DNA from: Alloalcanivorax mobilis
GTDB taxonomy: Bacteria > Pseudomonadota > Gammaproteobacteria > Pseudomonadales > Alcanivoracaceae
NCBI RefSeq assembly: GCF_002864685.1
Contig: NZ_NMQZ01000033.1
Span: 1-64,000 of the forward strand
Direction: 5' to 3'
Length of the DNA stretch: 64,000 nt
The notes under the pieces are model-generated. The model ran no database searches. It was not told the DNA's origin and worked only from the letters and a program-made list of their open reading frames with translations. The translations under genes and the position numbers were made by a program. Below are positions 24,623 to 33,947 of this stretch, in pieces (within the stretch, counting starts at the first letter, position 1; each line of letters begins with the position of its first letter).

Positions 24623-26905
24623 ATGTCCAAGGTAACCCGATTAACACCGAAACCCGCCAATGTGCGAACCGCGCCAAACGCGCCGCTTCCCCGTGCCCTG
24701 GAAAAGGTGCGCGAACGGGTGCTGGAGCGGGCCGGCGGGCTGCTTTCGGACATGCTCGATGGCGCCGACGACACCCTGTTTAATCTGTCCGAGAAAGAGA
24801 CCGACAGCGAGCGCGTGCGCTATTTCGATGCGATGCGCGAGCTGCGCATCCAGCGTGCCGGGCTGGAGACCGGATTCCGGCAGGCACTGAGCCGCCATTT
24901 TCAGGAAGCCGGCCAGCCACGGCCGGACGCCATCCCGGCCAGCGAAGTGGATGTGGAAAGTCTTGCCCTGGTGCAGGAAGAAGAGCTGGAAACCCAGGTG
25001 GCGCTGGATAACCTCGCGCGCCGGGCGCGCAACGGCTGTGAAGAATCCCTGCGTGCCTTTATGCACCGCCTCGAATACCTGTTCGAGGGTAAGCGCGCGT
25101 TCACCGAAAAGAACAATCCGCTGGACCCGCGCCAGCTGGCGGCCAGTTTCGCCGGGGCGCTGGAGCGGTTGCCGCTGGATATCCGCTCGCGGTTGATCGT
25201 ATTGAAGCTGTTCGAGCGGGTGGTGCTGGACGAGGCCGGCGGGCTGGTGGAGGAAGCCAACGGTATTCTCGCCGACGCCGGTGTACTGCCGACGATGACC
25301 CGCGTACCGGTGACGCCGACCCGGCCTCACGCTGGCGCCCGGGCTGGCGGCGCCCGGCCGGCGTCGCCGACGGCCCATGGCGAGGCGCCGCCGGACGGCG
25401 CCGACAATCCCATGTTCGGCCTGCTCCAGGAATTGCTCGCCACCCTTAACGGCCTGGGCGGCCCCGCGCCCGCCCCCGCCGCGCCGGCTCCGCTGGACAG
25501 CCGCGCCCTGGCCGGTGCCCTGGCGGTAATGCACGACGGCGTTGCCCATGTGAACGGCGCGCCGCTGGCGTCCGGTGAACCGGTGCAGGCGCTCAGCAGC
25601 GGCGATCTGTTCGGCTTGCTGAACCGGCTTCAGCGGTTGGAGAACGCGCTTGAAAGTGGCGCGTCGTTGGCCGGCGAGCGCAGCGTTCGCAGTGAGCTTT
25701 CCGGCCTGCTCGAAAGCGAAAATGACGGCGCCATTCACGCACTGGAACGGGCCGACGACGACGTCATCAACCTGGTTTCCATGCTGTTCGACTTTATTCT
25801 TGATGACGAAAACCTGCCGTCGGAGATCAAGGCCCTGATCGGCCGCTTGCAGATCCCGCTGCTCAAGGTGGCGATCAGCGACAAAACTTTCTTCAGCAAC
25901 GAACGCCACGACGCCCGGGTCTTGCTCAACACCCTGGCCCGGGCCGGGTGCCAGTGGGACCCGCAGCAGGGCATCGCCGACGAGCTCTACCAGCGCATCC
26001 ATCGCGCCGTACACGTGGTGATCGACAACTACGACGACGACGCCACCCTGTTCCGGGACTTGCTGGACGAATTCGACGGCTATTTTGACGAGCAACGCCG
26101 CCGCGCGGAGCGGGTCGCCGAGCGGGTCCGCGAAGCGGAGGAGGGCAAGGCGCTGGGCGAGCAGGCCAGCGAAGCGGTGAGTGAGTACTTGCGGGCACGG
26201 CTGGCCGGGCGCGCGCTGCCGGACGTCACCGTGCGCCTGCTTCAGCAGGGCTGGCAACAGGTGCTTTATCTGACCTGGTTGCGCAATGGAGTGAACAGCG
26301 AGCAATGGCGCCGGCACACCAAGGTGGTGGACGCCCTGGTGTGGAGCGCGCTGGCCCACGAAAGCCGTGCCGATCTGGAAAAACTGCGCGACCTGAGCCC
26401 CAAGCTGCTGCGCGCGGTGCGCCACGGCCTCGAATCGATCGAATACGACGGCGCGGAAATCGAGACGCTGTGTGACCAATTGCAGCGGCTGCACGAGACG
26501 CTGCTGGCCGGCCTGGACACCGAGCGGGTGGCGCTGCCCGCGCCGCCGCCGGCACCGCCGCCCGCCCCGACACTGCCCGAGGACCACGAACTGATGACCC
26601 TGGTCCGCCATCTGCCGGTGGGGCAATGGCTGGAAACCGGCGAGGGCGAACAGGCCCGGCGCATGCGCCTGGCGGCGAACATTCGCGACGGCAGCAAGCT
26701 GGTGTTCATCAACCGCCGGGGCATTAAAGTCGAGGAATTCGACGGCGCCGGCCTCGCCGCCGCACTGCACCGTGGCGAAGTCAGGCTGATCCAGGAAGGC
26801 GCCCTGTTCGACCGTGCCCTGGAAGCGGTGATCGGCGACCTGCGTCGACGGCATCAAGGGTTCAAGCCACAAGCCACAAGCAAAAACACCTCTAGAAAGG
26901 TTTGA
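24623..26905 (+). CDS. DUF1631 family protein with element-derived C-terminal tail
   Basis: The 760-residue protein matches the DUF1631 family, found next to nadC/ampD in pseudomonads and sometimes misnamed thymidine phosphorylase. It is mostly helical, with a Pro/Ala-rich linker (about 230-310). The C-terminal domain (about 645-740; LPVGQWLETGEG, KLVFINRRGIKVEEF) resembles the end of other members and recalls PilZ-like barrels. Function is unknown. The last 16 residues (QGFKPQATSKNTSRKV) are read from the left arm and core of a heptamer repeat element, so the normal C-terminus seems to have been replaced. ATG 24623 (MSKVTRL) fits the family start. Confidence 0.85.
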   Translation: MSKVTRLTPKPANVRTAPNAPLPRALEKVRERVLERAGGLLSDMLDGADDTLFNLSEKETDSERVRYFDAMRELRIQRAGLETGFRQALSRHFQEAGQPRPDAIPASEVDVESLALVQEEELETQVALDNLARRARNGCEESLRAFMHRLEYLFEGKRAFTEKNNPLDPRQLAASFAGALERLPLDIRSRLIVLKLFERVVLDEAGGLVEEANGILADAGVLPTMTRVPVTPTRPHAGARAGGARPASPTAHGEAPPDGADNPMFGLLQELLATLNGLGGPAPAPAAPAPLDSRALAGALAVMHDGVAHVNGAPLASGEPVQALSSGDLFGLLNRLQRLENALESGASLAGERSVRSELSGLLESENDGAIHALERADDDVINLVSMLFDFILDDENLPSEIKALIGRLQIPLLKVAISDKTFFSNERHDARVLLNTLARAGCQWDPQQGIADELYQRIHRAVHVVIDNYDDDATLFRDLLDEFDGYFDEQRRRAERVAERVREAEEGKALGEQASEAVSEYLRARLAGRALPDVTVRLLQQGWQQVLYLTWLRNGVNSEQWRRHTKVVDALVWSALAHESRADLEKLRDLSPKLLRAVRHGLESIEYDGAEIETLCDQLQRLHETLLAGLDTERVALPAPPPAPPPAPTLPEDHELMTLVRHLPVGQWLETGEGEQARRMRLAANIRDGSKLVFINRRGIKVEEFDGAGLAAALHRGEVRLIQEGALFDRALEAVIGDLRRRHQGFKPQATSKNTSRKV

Positions 26906-26991
26906 CGAGTTTTTCGGGGCCGTCACGCTGTCCTGGCTTGCAGCTTGCAGCTTGCAGCTTGCAGCTTGCAGCTTGCAGCTTGCAGCTTGCA
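26854..26991. repeat. Heptamer element between the DUF1631 gene and ampD
   Basis: The left arm is four units (TCAAGGG, TTCAAGC, CACAAGC, CACAAGC; 26854-26881) lying inside the end of the DUF1631 gene. The core 26882-26935 (AAAAACACC, CTAGAAAGG, CGGGGCC) resembles that at 7995-8046. The right arm is eight perfect GCTTGCA units (26936-26991). It ends 16 bp before the ampD ATG. Confidence 0.92.
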
Positions 26992-27007
26992 GCTCGAAAC
27001 TACCCCC

Positions 27008-27550
27008 ATGCTGACTCTCACCGACCATTGGATCGATCAGGCCCGCCGGGTGCCTTCGCCGAACCATAACGAGCGTCCGGACCCGCACGACATTGCCTTG
27101 CTGGTGGTGCACAACATCAGCCTGCCGCCGGGGCGGTTCGGTGGCCCGGAGATCGAGGCGTTTTTCCAGAACCGCCTGGACTGCCAGGCCCATCCCTATT
27201 TCGAGCAACTGCGCGAGGTGCGTGTCTCCAGCCATTTTCTGATTCGCCGTGACGGTGAGTTGGTGCAGTTCGTGCCGTGTCACCGGCGCGCCTGGCACGC
27301 CGGCGTGTCCCACTGGAACGGTCGCGACAACTGCAACGACTTCTCCATTGGCATCGAGCTGGAGGGCACCGACACGCTCGCCTACGACGCGCGGCAATAC
27401 CGCGCGCTGAACCTGCTGCTGGAAACGCTGATAGCGGCCTACCCGAAGCTGTCGCGGCACACCGTGACCGGCCACCAGCAGATCGCGCCTGGGCGCAAGA
27501 CCGACCCCGGCCCGGCATTTGACTGGAGCCGCCTTGATCCCGGCCAATGA
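27008..27550 (+). CDS. ampD: 1,6-anhydro-N-acetylmuramyl-L-alanine amidase AmpD
   Basis: Cytosolic AmpD removes the peptide from anhydromuropeptides during cell-wall recycling and so keeps AmpR/AmpC-type beta-lactamase induction low. The 180-residue amidase_2 protein has the zinc ligands H35 (LLVVHN), H156 (TGHQQIAPGRKTDPG) and D166, and the catalytic glutamate in GIELEG. ATG 27008 is the family start. The frame stays open upstream through the heptamer array (LQLAACS repeats), but that lacks an ATG and is not protein-like. No Shine-Dalgarno is visible, because the array ends just upstream. Confidence 0.95.
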   Translation: MLTLTDHWIDQARRVPSPNHNERPDPHDIALLVVHNISLPPGRFGGPEIEAFFQNRLDCQAHPYFEQLREVRVSSHFLIRRDGELVQFVPCHRRAWHAGVSHWNGRDNCNDFSIGIELEGTDTLAYDARQYRALNLLLETLIAAYPKLSRHTVTGHQQIAPGRKTDPGPAFDWSRLDPGQ

Positions 27551-27625
27551 GGGCAAGCAGGGCGGCGTTGCCTCGCGCCCGCGCACGGACCATGATCGAC
27601 ACAGGATCGGATTCGAGGTACTGCA

Positions 27626-28456
27626 ATGAAACTGCTTGTCATTCTTCTGGTGCTGGCACTGCGCCGCCTGGACGGAGGCTGGCCGGCCTGGCTGGCGCGG
27701 CCTGATCGTCATCAGCGCTGGCTGGCGGCCCTGGCGCCGGGGCGCGAGGGAACCCTGGGCTGGTGGCTGGCGGTGGCCCTGCCGTCGATCGTGGCGGCGC
27801 TGTTGTTCGCCTGGTTCGACGGATTCTGGGGCGCCTTGGCCACCTTGCTGCTGGGCAGCCTGCTGTTGTTGTGGCTGGTGGGCGTGGAAAGTGAGTTCCG
27901 GCAGACCGATGAGTTGCTGGTGCGGGGGCGGCTGAACGACCCCGAGGCGCTGATGAAGCGCGCCGAGGAGGATTTTCAACAACCCGCGGGTGAGCCCGAC
28001 CAGGACTGGTTCCATGCCCTCGGTGCGCGGCTGCTGATGCGTGTGTTCAACCTGTTTTCCGCCCTGTTCTGGTTGTGCGTGCTGGGGCCCGGCGCGGCGC
28101 TGCTGCTGGTGCTCAACCGCGCCTGGCTGGTGCGTCACCCGCGGCACAGCGACTGGTCGCGCAGTCTGGACGCGGCGTTAAGCTGGATTCCCTGCCGGCT
28201 GACGATTGTCGCGTTCGCGCTGGTCGGCCATTTCGCCGCCGTGCTGCACGCGGTGGCCGGGCGCCTGTGGCGGCTGGACGACAGCCGCGAGCTGCTGGGC
28301 GTGGCCGCCGGCGCGACGCTGCGTGAAGAGGTCAAGGAAGCCGGCTCCGTGTTTCAGGCCGGTCTGGATTGCCTTGAGGCGATGCACGGCTTGCTATTGC
28401 GGGCGCTGGCGGTGTGGTTGATCTTCATTGCTCTGTGGACCCTGCTCGCCTGGTGA
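27626..28456 (+). CDS. ampE: Inner-membrane regulatory protein AmpE
   Basis: The 276-residue protein follows ampD, as in enterobacteria and pseudomonads. It has an N-terminal membrane segment, two more near 52-90, further segments near 140-165 and 185-215, and a C-terminal one. The Arg/Asp motif ESEFRQTDELLVRGRLNDPEA is characteristic. AmpE belongs to the CobD/AmpE group and is linked to beta-lactam sensing, but its biochemical role is unresolved. The 75-bp gap suggests co-transcription with ampD. Confidence 0.92.
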   Translation: MKLLVILLVLALRRLDGGWPAWLARPDRHQRWLAALAPGREGTLGWWLAVALPSIVAALLFAWFDGFWGALATLLLGSLLLLWLVGVESEFRQTDELLVRGRLNDPEALMKRAEEDFQQPAGEPDQDWFHALGARLLMRVFNLFSALFWLCVLGPGAALLLVLNRAWLVRHPRHSDWSRSLDAALSWIPCRLTIVAFALVGHFAAVLHAVAGRLWRLDDSRELLGVAAGATLREEVKEAGSVFQAGLDCLEAMHGLLLRALAVWLIFIALWTLLAW

Positions 28457-28474
28457 GGTGAGGTGAGGTGAGGG
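28454..28474. repeat. Short AGGTG pentamer run
   Basis: About four copies of AGGTG occur at the end of ampE and just after its stop (GGTGAGGTGAGGTGAGGTGA). The run is too short to assign a function. The following 165 bp up to aceE must hold the pyruvate dehydrogenase promoter, which I could not place. Confidence 0.55.
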
Positions 28475-28640
28475 GCGTCCGACATCCGTCGTCCAACGCC
28501 ATGAAGGGTTGCCGTGGCTGCCCGGTCACGCTACCTGTTAGTATTGCCTCAACGGCCTATATACCCAGTGCCGTTCGTTCCCATGCCAGCGCGGCGATCC
28601 CGCGCCGGTACAGGCAAATGCGAGTAAAGGACGCAAGCCC

Positions 28641-31331
28641 ATGCAGAAAAGAAATTTTTTTGACGATGTGGACCCCGCCGAAACGCGGGAATGGCTCGAG
28701 GCCCTGGAATCGGTGCTCGAGCGGGAAGGGCCGGAGCGCGCCGCCTGGCTGCTCAAGACCCTGACCAATGAAGCCCAGGAGCAGGGCGCGTTAAGAACCC
28801 GTCTCGACACCCCGTACCTGAACACCATTTCCCCCAAGAATGAAGCGCCGATCCCCGGTGACATCTACATGGAGCGCCGTATTCGCTCGCTGATCCGCTG
28901 GAATGCGCTGGCGATGGTGGCGAAGGCGAACCTCGACGACGATGAACTGGGCGGCCACATCGCCAGCTTCGCCTCCTCGGCGACGCTCTACGACATTGGT
29001 TTCAGCCATTTTTTCCACGCCCCCCATGAAGACAACCCCGGTGATCTGGTCTATTTCCAGGGCCATTCCGCGCCGGGCATTTACGCCCGCGCCTATCTGG
29101 AAGGGCGTATCACCGAACAGCAGATGGACAACTTCCGCCGCGAAGTGGACGGCGAAGGGCTGTCGTCCTACCCGCACCCCTGGCTGATGCCGGACTTCTG
29201 GCAATTCCCCACCGTGTCCATGGGGCTGGGGCCGATGCAGGCGATCTACCAGGCGCACATCATGAAGTACCTGCAGAACCGGGAGCTGATTCCGGATCGC
29301 AAGCGCAAGGTATGGGCGTTTCTCGGCGATGGCGAGATGGACGAGCCGGAATCCCTTGGCGCGCTGTCGCTGGCCGGTCGCGAACAGCTCGATAACCTGG
29401 TGTTCGTGGTCAACTGCAACCTGCAGCGGCTGGATGGCCCGGTGCGCGGCAACGGCAAGATCATCCAGGAGCTGGAGAGCCTGTTCCGCGGCGCCGGCTG
29501 GAATGTGATCAAGGTGGTGTGGGGCCGGCTCTGGGACCCGCTGCTGGAAAAAGACACCGACGGCCTGCTGCGCCGGCGCATGGACGAATGCGTGGACGGC
29601 GAATACCAGGCCTACAAACGCTACGGCGGCGAATACACCCGCGAGCACTTCTTCGGCAAATACCCGGAGCTGAAGAAGATGGTCGAGCACATGAGCGATG
29701 AGGACATTTACCGTCTCAACCGGGGCGGCCACGATCCGTTCAAGGTGTACGCGGCCTATCACGCGGCGGCCAACCACAGCGGCCAGCCCACGGTGATCCT
29801 GGCCAAGACCGTCAAGGGTTACGCCACCGGTGCCGGCGAGGCGGTCAACAAGGCCCACCAGATGAAAAAGATGGATCTGGACAGCCTCAAGGAATTCCGC
29901 GACCGCTTCGACATTCCCATCGCCGACGACAAACTCAAGGATCTGCCCTACTACCACCCCGGTGACGACTCAGCGGAAATGCGCTACATGAACGAGCAGC
30001 GCGAGAAGCTGGGTGGCTATATGCCGGTGCGCCGCCGCGAGGCCAGCCAGCAGCTCACGATTCCCGAGCTGGATGTGTTCAAGAGCTTTCTCGAAGGCAG
30101 CGGTGATCGCGAACTGTCCACCACGATGGCGTTCGTGCGCATGCTCAGCACCCTGATCAAGGACAAGAACATCGGCAAGCGGGTAGTGCCGATCGTGCCC
30201 GATGAGGCCCGTACCTTCGGCATGGAAGGCATGTTCCGGCAGCTCGGTATCTATTCGTCCAAGGGCCAGCAATACAAGCCCGAGGATTCCGAGCAGATGA
30301 TGTTCTACCGCGAGGACAAGAAAGGTCAGATCCTCGAAGAGGGCATCAACGAGGCCGGTGCCATGTGCGGCTGGATCGCCGCCGCCACCAGCTACAGCGT
30401 GCACGATTTCACTTTGATTCCATTCTTTATCTATTACTCCATGTTCGGCTTTCAGCGCACCGGGGATTTCTGGTGGGCGGCCGGCGACAGCCAGGCGCGT
30501 GGCTTTTTGCTCGGCGGCACCGCCGGACGCACCACGCTCAATGGCGAGGGCCTGCAGCACCAGGATGGCCACAGCCTGGTACTGGCCAGCACGGTGCCCA
30601 ACTGTGTCAGCTACGATCCCACCTACGGTTATGAGCTGGCGGTGATTCTGCAGGACGGCCTGCGGCGCATGTATCAGGACAACGAGAACGTGTTCTATTA
30701 CCTCACCCTGATGAACGAGAACTACGTGCACGGGGCGATGCCGAAAGGCGCGGAAGAGGGCATCCGCAAAGGCATGTATCTGCTGCGCGAAGGCAAAGCC
30801 AAGCAGGGCAAGCAGGCGAAACAGGCCAAGCAGGCAAAGAAAGTGCAGCTGCTCGGGTCCGGCACCATCTTGCGCGAGGTGGAAGCCGCCGCGGAACTGC
30901 TGCGTGACGACTTCGGTGTGATCGCGGACGTGTGGAGCGTCACCAGCTTCAATGAACTGCGCCGCGAAGGGCTCAGCGCCGACCGCGAACGCATGCTCAA
31001 GCCGGACAAAAAAGTCGCGCCCACCTGGGTGGAACAATGCCTGGATAAACGCCAGGGCCCGGTGGTGGCCGCCACCGATTACATCAAGGCGTACGCCGAT
31101 CAGATTCGTCCCTGGGTGAAGGCGCCGTATCGGGTGCTGGGCACCGATGGTTTTGGCCGCAGCGATTCACGCGCCAAGCTGCGTCAGTTCTTCGAAGTGG
31201 ACCGTTACTTCGTGGTGCTGGCGGCGCTCAACGCCCTCAAGGAGCAGGGCGACGCCACCGACGCCAACATCAAGCAGGCGATCAAGAAATATGGCATCGA
31301 TCCGGAGAAACCCAATCCGGTGAACCACTGA
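28641..31331 (+). CDS. aceE: Pyruvate dehydrogenase E1 component, homodimeric type
   Basis: AceE decarboxylates pyruvate with thiamine diphosphate and passes the acetyl group to the AceF lipoyl domains. The 896-residue single-chain form matches the gammaproteobacterial type. It has the thiamine diphosphate motif from GDGEMDEPES to NCNLQRLDGPVRGNG and the activity loop HNMKK-like region NKAHQMKKMDLDSL. Unusual is a Lys/Gln/Ala-rich insert near residue 715-735 (KAKQGKQAKQAKQAKK), encoded by imperfect 9-bp repeats. aceF follows after 161 bp in the same direction. Confidence 0.97.
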   Translation: MQKRNFFDDVDPAETREWLEALESVLEREGPERAAWLLKTLTNEAQEQGALRTRLDTPYLNTISPKNEAPIPGDIYMERRIRSLIRWNALAMVAKANLDDDELGGHIASFASSATLYDIGFSHFFHAPHEDNPGDLVYFQGHSAPGIYARAYLEGRITEQQMDNFRREVDGEGLSSYPHPWLMPDFWQFPTVSMGLGPMQAIYQAHIMKYLQNRELIPDRKRKVWAFLGDGEMDEPESLGALSLAGREQLDNLVFVVNCNLQRLDGPVRGNGKIIQELESLFRGAGWNVIKVVWGRLWDPLLEKDTDGLLRRRMDECVDGEYQAYKRYGGEYTREHFFGKYPELKKMVEHMSDEDIYRLNRGGHDPFKVYAAYHAAANHSGQPTVILAKTVKGYATGAGEAVNKAHQMKKMDLDSLKEFRDRFDIPIADDKLKDLPYYHPGDDSAEMRYMNEQREKLGGYMPVRRREASQQLTIPELDVFKSFLEGSGDRELSTTMAFVRMLSTLIKDKNIGKRVVPIVPDEARTFGMEGMFRQLGIYSSKGQQYKPEDSEQMMFYREDKKGQILEEGINEAGAMCGWIAAATSYSVHDFTLIPFFIYYSMFGFQRTGDFWWAAGDSQARGFLLGGTAGRTTLNGEGLQHQDGHSLVLASTVPNCVSYDPTYGYELAVILQDGLRRMYQDNENVFYYLTLMNENYVHGAMPKGAEEGIRKGMYLLREGKAKQGKQAKQAKQAKKVQLLGSGTILREVEAAAELLRDDFGVIADVWSVTSFNELRREGLSADRERMLKPDKKVAPTWVEQCLDKRQGPVVAATDYIKAYADQIRPWVKAPYRVLGTDGFGRSDSRAKLRQFFEVDRYFVVLAALNALKEQGDATDANIKQAIKKYGIDPEKPNPVNH

Positions 31332-31492
31332 TTCTCATGGCGGGCCAGGCGGTCCGCGGCCCCGCCACGCGGGGCGAAATCAAGCACCACCCAGGCTTGA
31401 TTTCCTGTGCCCACCCGCACGGCCACGCGCCGCGAGGGTGGCTTGAGAAGATCGGCATCCGGTCTTTTCAACACACTGATGAGGAGTAGAGC

Positions 31493-33280
31493 GTGAGCAA
31501 GGAAACCATCCGCGTACCCGATGTGGGCAGCAGCGATCCTGTTGACGTTATCGAGGTATCGGTAAAAAAAGGCGACAACATTGCCGCCGAAGACACCATC
31601 GTGGTGCTGGAGTCCGACAAGGCCTCTCTGGAAGTGCCGGCCCCCAAGGGCGGTACCGTGCTGGAACTGCTGGTGAAGGCCGGCGACCGGGTCAAGCAGG
31701 GCGACCCGCTGTTGGAGCTGGATGCCGAAAGCGGGAACGACAGCGGTGACCAGGACGCCGACGACGATCAGAAAGCCGGCGCATCCGGTGACAGCGACGA
31801 TCAAGAAGCCGCGCAGAGCGACGAGAAAGGCGAACAAGAGGACGAACAAGAGCGCCAGAAAGAGAGCCAGAAAGACAGCCAGAAAGAGAACGAGCAAAGC
31901 GAGAAGGCGGGCGACGACGCCAACACGCCCAAGGGCGGTGGCTCGGCCGGCGGCGGTGAGCAAGCGGTCAAGGTGCCCGACCTGGGCGACATCGACGAAG
32001 CCGAGATCATCGAGATCAGCGTGGCCGAAGGCGACAGTGTCGAGGCCGAGCAGACCATCCTGGTGCTGGAATCCGACAAGGCGTCTCTGGAAGTGCCGTC
32101 GCCGGCCGCCGGCACGGTGAAAAAGCTGCACGTGAAAGTGGGCGATAAAGTCACCGGCGGCAGCGAGATGATGACCCTGGCCACCGAAGGCGGCGACGCC
32201 TCCGGCGACGACGAGAAAGCCAACGGGAAGCAGGAAGCCGAAGCGGCGCGCAAGCCCGCCGGCGACGACAAGGCGGCGAAAGGCAAGCAACCGGCAGCGG
32301 AACAAAGCAGCGGCAAGAGCGCGAGCAAAAGCGCGAGCAAGAGCGATCCGCAGCCCGCCCCGGCGCGGCGCGAAGGCCAGCCGTCGAAAACCGTGCACGC
32401 TGGCCCGGCGGTGCGCAAACTGGCCCGGGAAGCGGGCGTGGATCTGGCCGAGGTGTCCGGCAGCGGGCCCAAGGACCGGGTCGTCAAGGAAGACGTTCAC
32501 GCGCACATCAAGAATCTGCTCGAGCGCCGCGCCAGTGGCGGCGGTGTCAGCGCCGATCTGCCGGAGATTGATTTCAGCGAATTCGGGCCGGTGGAACGGG
32601 TGGCGCTGAACAAACTGCGCAAGGTGGCGGCGAAAAACCTGCACCGCAGCTGGATCACCGTGCCCCACGTGACCCAGTTCGACGAGGCGGACATCACCGA
32701 GCTGGAAGCCTTCCGCAAAAGCCAGAACAAGGCGCTGGAGAAAGAGGGCGTCAAACTCACCATGCTGGCGTTTCTGGTCAAGGCCTGTGCCACCGCGCTG
32801 CGCGAGTTTCCGCGCTTCAACAGTTCCCTGGAGCTGGGTGGCGAGGCGTTGATTCAGAAGGACTACGTGCACATCGGCATCGCCGTGGACACGCCCAACG
32901 GCCTGGTGGTGCCGGTGATCCGTGACGCCGACAAGAAGGGCCTCAAGGAGATCGCCAGCGAGATGGGCGAACTGGCCGGCAAGGCCCGCGACCGCAAGCT
33001 TTCACCGGCGGACATGAAAGGCGCCTGCTTCAGCATTTCATCGCTGGGCGGGATCGGCGGCACCGCGTTCACGCCGATCGTCAACTGGCCGGAAGTGGCG
33101 ATTCTCGGCGTCAGCCGCAGCGACACCAAACCGGTTTGGGACGGCAAGGCATTTCAGCCGCGCCTGACGCTGCCGCTGTCGCTGTCCTACGATCACCGCG
33201 TTATCGACGGCGCCGACGCGGCGCGCTTCACCACCTACCTGAGCATGCTGCTCGCGGACATGAGGAGGGCGTTGTTGTAG
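31493..33280 (+). CDS. aceF: Pyruvate dehydrogenase E2, dihydrolipoyl acetyltransferase
   Basis: AceF forms the core of the complex and transfers acetyl groups to CoA. The 595-residue protein has two lipoyl domains with lipoylation lysines K43 and K196, both in LESDKASLEVP. A very charged linker rich in Asp, Glu, Gln and Lys (about 80-155) lies between them. The peripheral-subunit-binding domain is at about 300-340 (AVRKLAREAGVDLAEVSGSG). The catalytic domain ends with H568 and D572 in SYDHRVIDGAD. GTG at 31493 with GGAG upstream is the start. Confidence 0.97.
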   Translation: MSKETIRVPDVGSSDPVDVIEVSVKKGDNIAAEDTIVVLESDKASLEVPAPKGGTVLELLVKAGDRVKQGDPLLELDAESGNDSGDQDADDDQKAGASGDSDDQEAAQSDEKGEQEDEQERQKESQKDSQKENEQSEKAGDDANTPKGGGSAGGGEQAVKVPDLGDIDEAEIIEISVAEGDSVEAEQTILVLESDKASLEVPSPAAGTVKKLHVKVGDKVTGGSEMMTLATEGGDASGDDEKANGKQEAEAARKPAGDDKAAKGKQPAAEQSSGKSASKSASKSDPQPAPARREGQPSKTVHAGPAVRKLAREAGVDLAEVSGSGPKDRVVKEDVHAHIKNLLERRASGGGVSADLPEIDFSEFGPVERVALNKLRKVAAKNLHRSWITVPHVTQFDEADITELEAFRKSQNKALEKEGVKLTMLAFLVKACATALREFPRFNSSLELGGEALIQKDYVHIGIAVDTPNGLVVPVIRDADKKGLKEIASEMGELAGKARDRKLSPADMKGACFSISSLGGIGGTAFTPIVNWPEVAILGVSRSDTKPVWDGKAFQPRLTLPLSLSYDHRVIDGADAARFTTYLSMLLADMRRALL

Positions 33281-33345
33281 CGGTTCGAGAGGCGAACTTA
33301 ACGCTGCTTATTGAAGCGAAACGCTTCGCCTCAAGCTTTCCCTGG

Positions 33346-33491
33346 CCCCCTCTCCCCAACCCCTCTCCCGCGAGGGGAGAGGGGCTTTATGGCCCGGCTT
33401 AGAGCTGCTCACTGAAGCAGAACGCTCTGCCCAAGCCCTTCAGCCAGGTGCCCTCTCCCCTTGAGGGAGAGGGACAGGGAGAGGGGGTTTT
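33346..33491. repeat. Paired GGGAGAGGG-type palindromes (bidirectional terminator-like)
   Basis: Two related elements lie between convergent aceF and the Spy-like gene: 33346-33389 (CCCCTCTCCC facing GGGGAGAGGGG, then CTTT) and 33450-33491 (CCCTCTCCCC facing GGGAGAGGG, then TTTT). Each is preceded by a similar 35-40 bp stretch (TGAAGCGAAACGCTTCGC and TGAAGCAGAACGCTCTGC), so the unit is a direct duplication. The same two palindromes occur in the opposite order at 56722-56840. Confidence 0.8.
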
Positions 33492-33501
33492 GTGGACAGC
33501 A

Positions 33502-33843
33502 TCAATCGTGATCGCGGTTCTGATCGCGCTCGGCTTTCTTCTCTTTCCAGTGCTTCATGCGCTCTTCGCGCAGTTCCTTGGCTTTGGCTTTTTGTTCCGG
33601 CGTCAGCACTTGATCAATCTTGCCCTTGGTTTCGTCATGAAGGACGCGCATTTTCTTGCCCTGTTCGTCAAAGATCGCCTTCACCTGGCCCTGTTGCTGC
33701 TCGGTCAGGTTCAGCTCCTCGGTCATGTGTTTGACCATGCGCTCAGAGCCGGGGCCGGGGCCGTGTTTCGGGCCGGCCATGGCGGTGCCCGCCAGGGCGG
33801 CGCTGGTGAACAGGGCGAGGGCGAGAGTGGTGACTTTTTTCAT
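33502..33843 (-). CDS. Periplasmic Spy/CpxP-like protein (LTxxQ family)
   Basis: The 113-residue protein has a signal peptide (cut after about residue 23, TAMA) and a helical mature part with two LTxxQ-type motifs, LTEQQQ and LTPEQK. Spy and CpxP are periplasmic chaperones induced by envelope stress, CpxP also acting as a brake on its sensor kinase. Here it sits directly downstream, in direction of transcription, of an OmpR-type regulator and histidine kinase. This makes it a likely target or partner of that system. Confidence 0.88.
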   Translation of the reverse strand: MKKVTTLALALFTSAALAGTAMAGPKHGPGPGSERMVKHMTEELNLTEQQQGQVKAIFDEQGKKMRVLHDETKGKIDQVLTPEQKAKAKELREERMKHWKEKKAERDQNRDHD

Positions 33844-33947
33844 GGTGTTGCTCCTTGAGGCGGAGAATCAAAGCCGGGTCGATCCCGGCGTTGTCACCAG
33901 TGTCGGCTGAAAATGTGCAGCCAATATGCAGGAATCATGGAAGACGG

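Noticed and set aside
26945-27007. N-terminal extension of AmpD encoded by the heptamer array
   Set aside because: The frame is open but begins with TTG inside repeats; AmpD homology starts at ATG 27008.
24641-28147. 1168-codon antisense frame over DUF1631, ampD and ampE
   Set aside because: It crosses three genes and the heptamer array and has low-complexity composition; codon-bias shadow.
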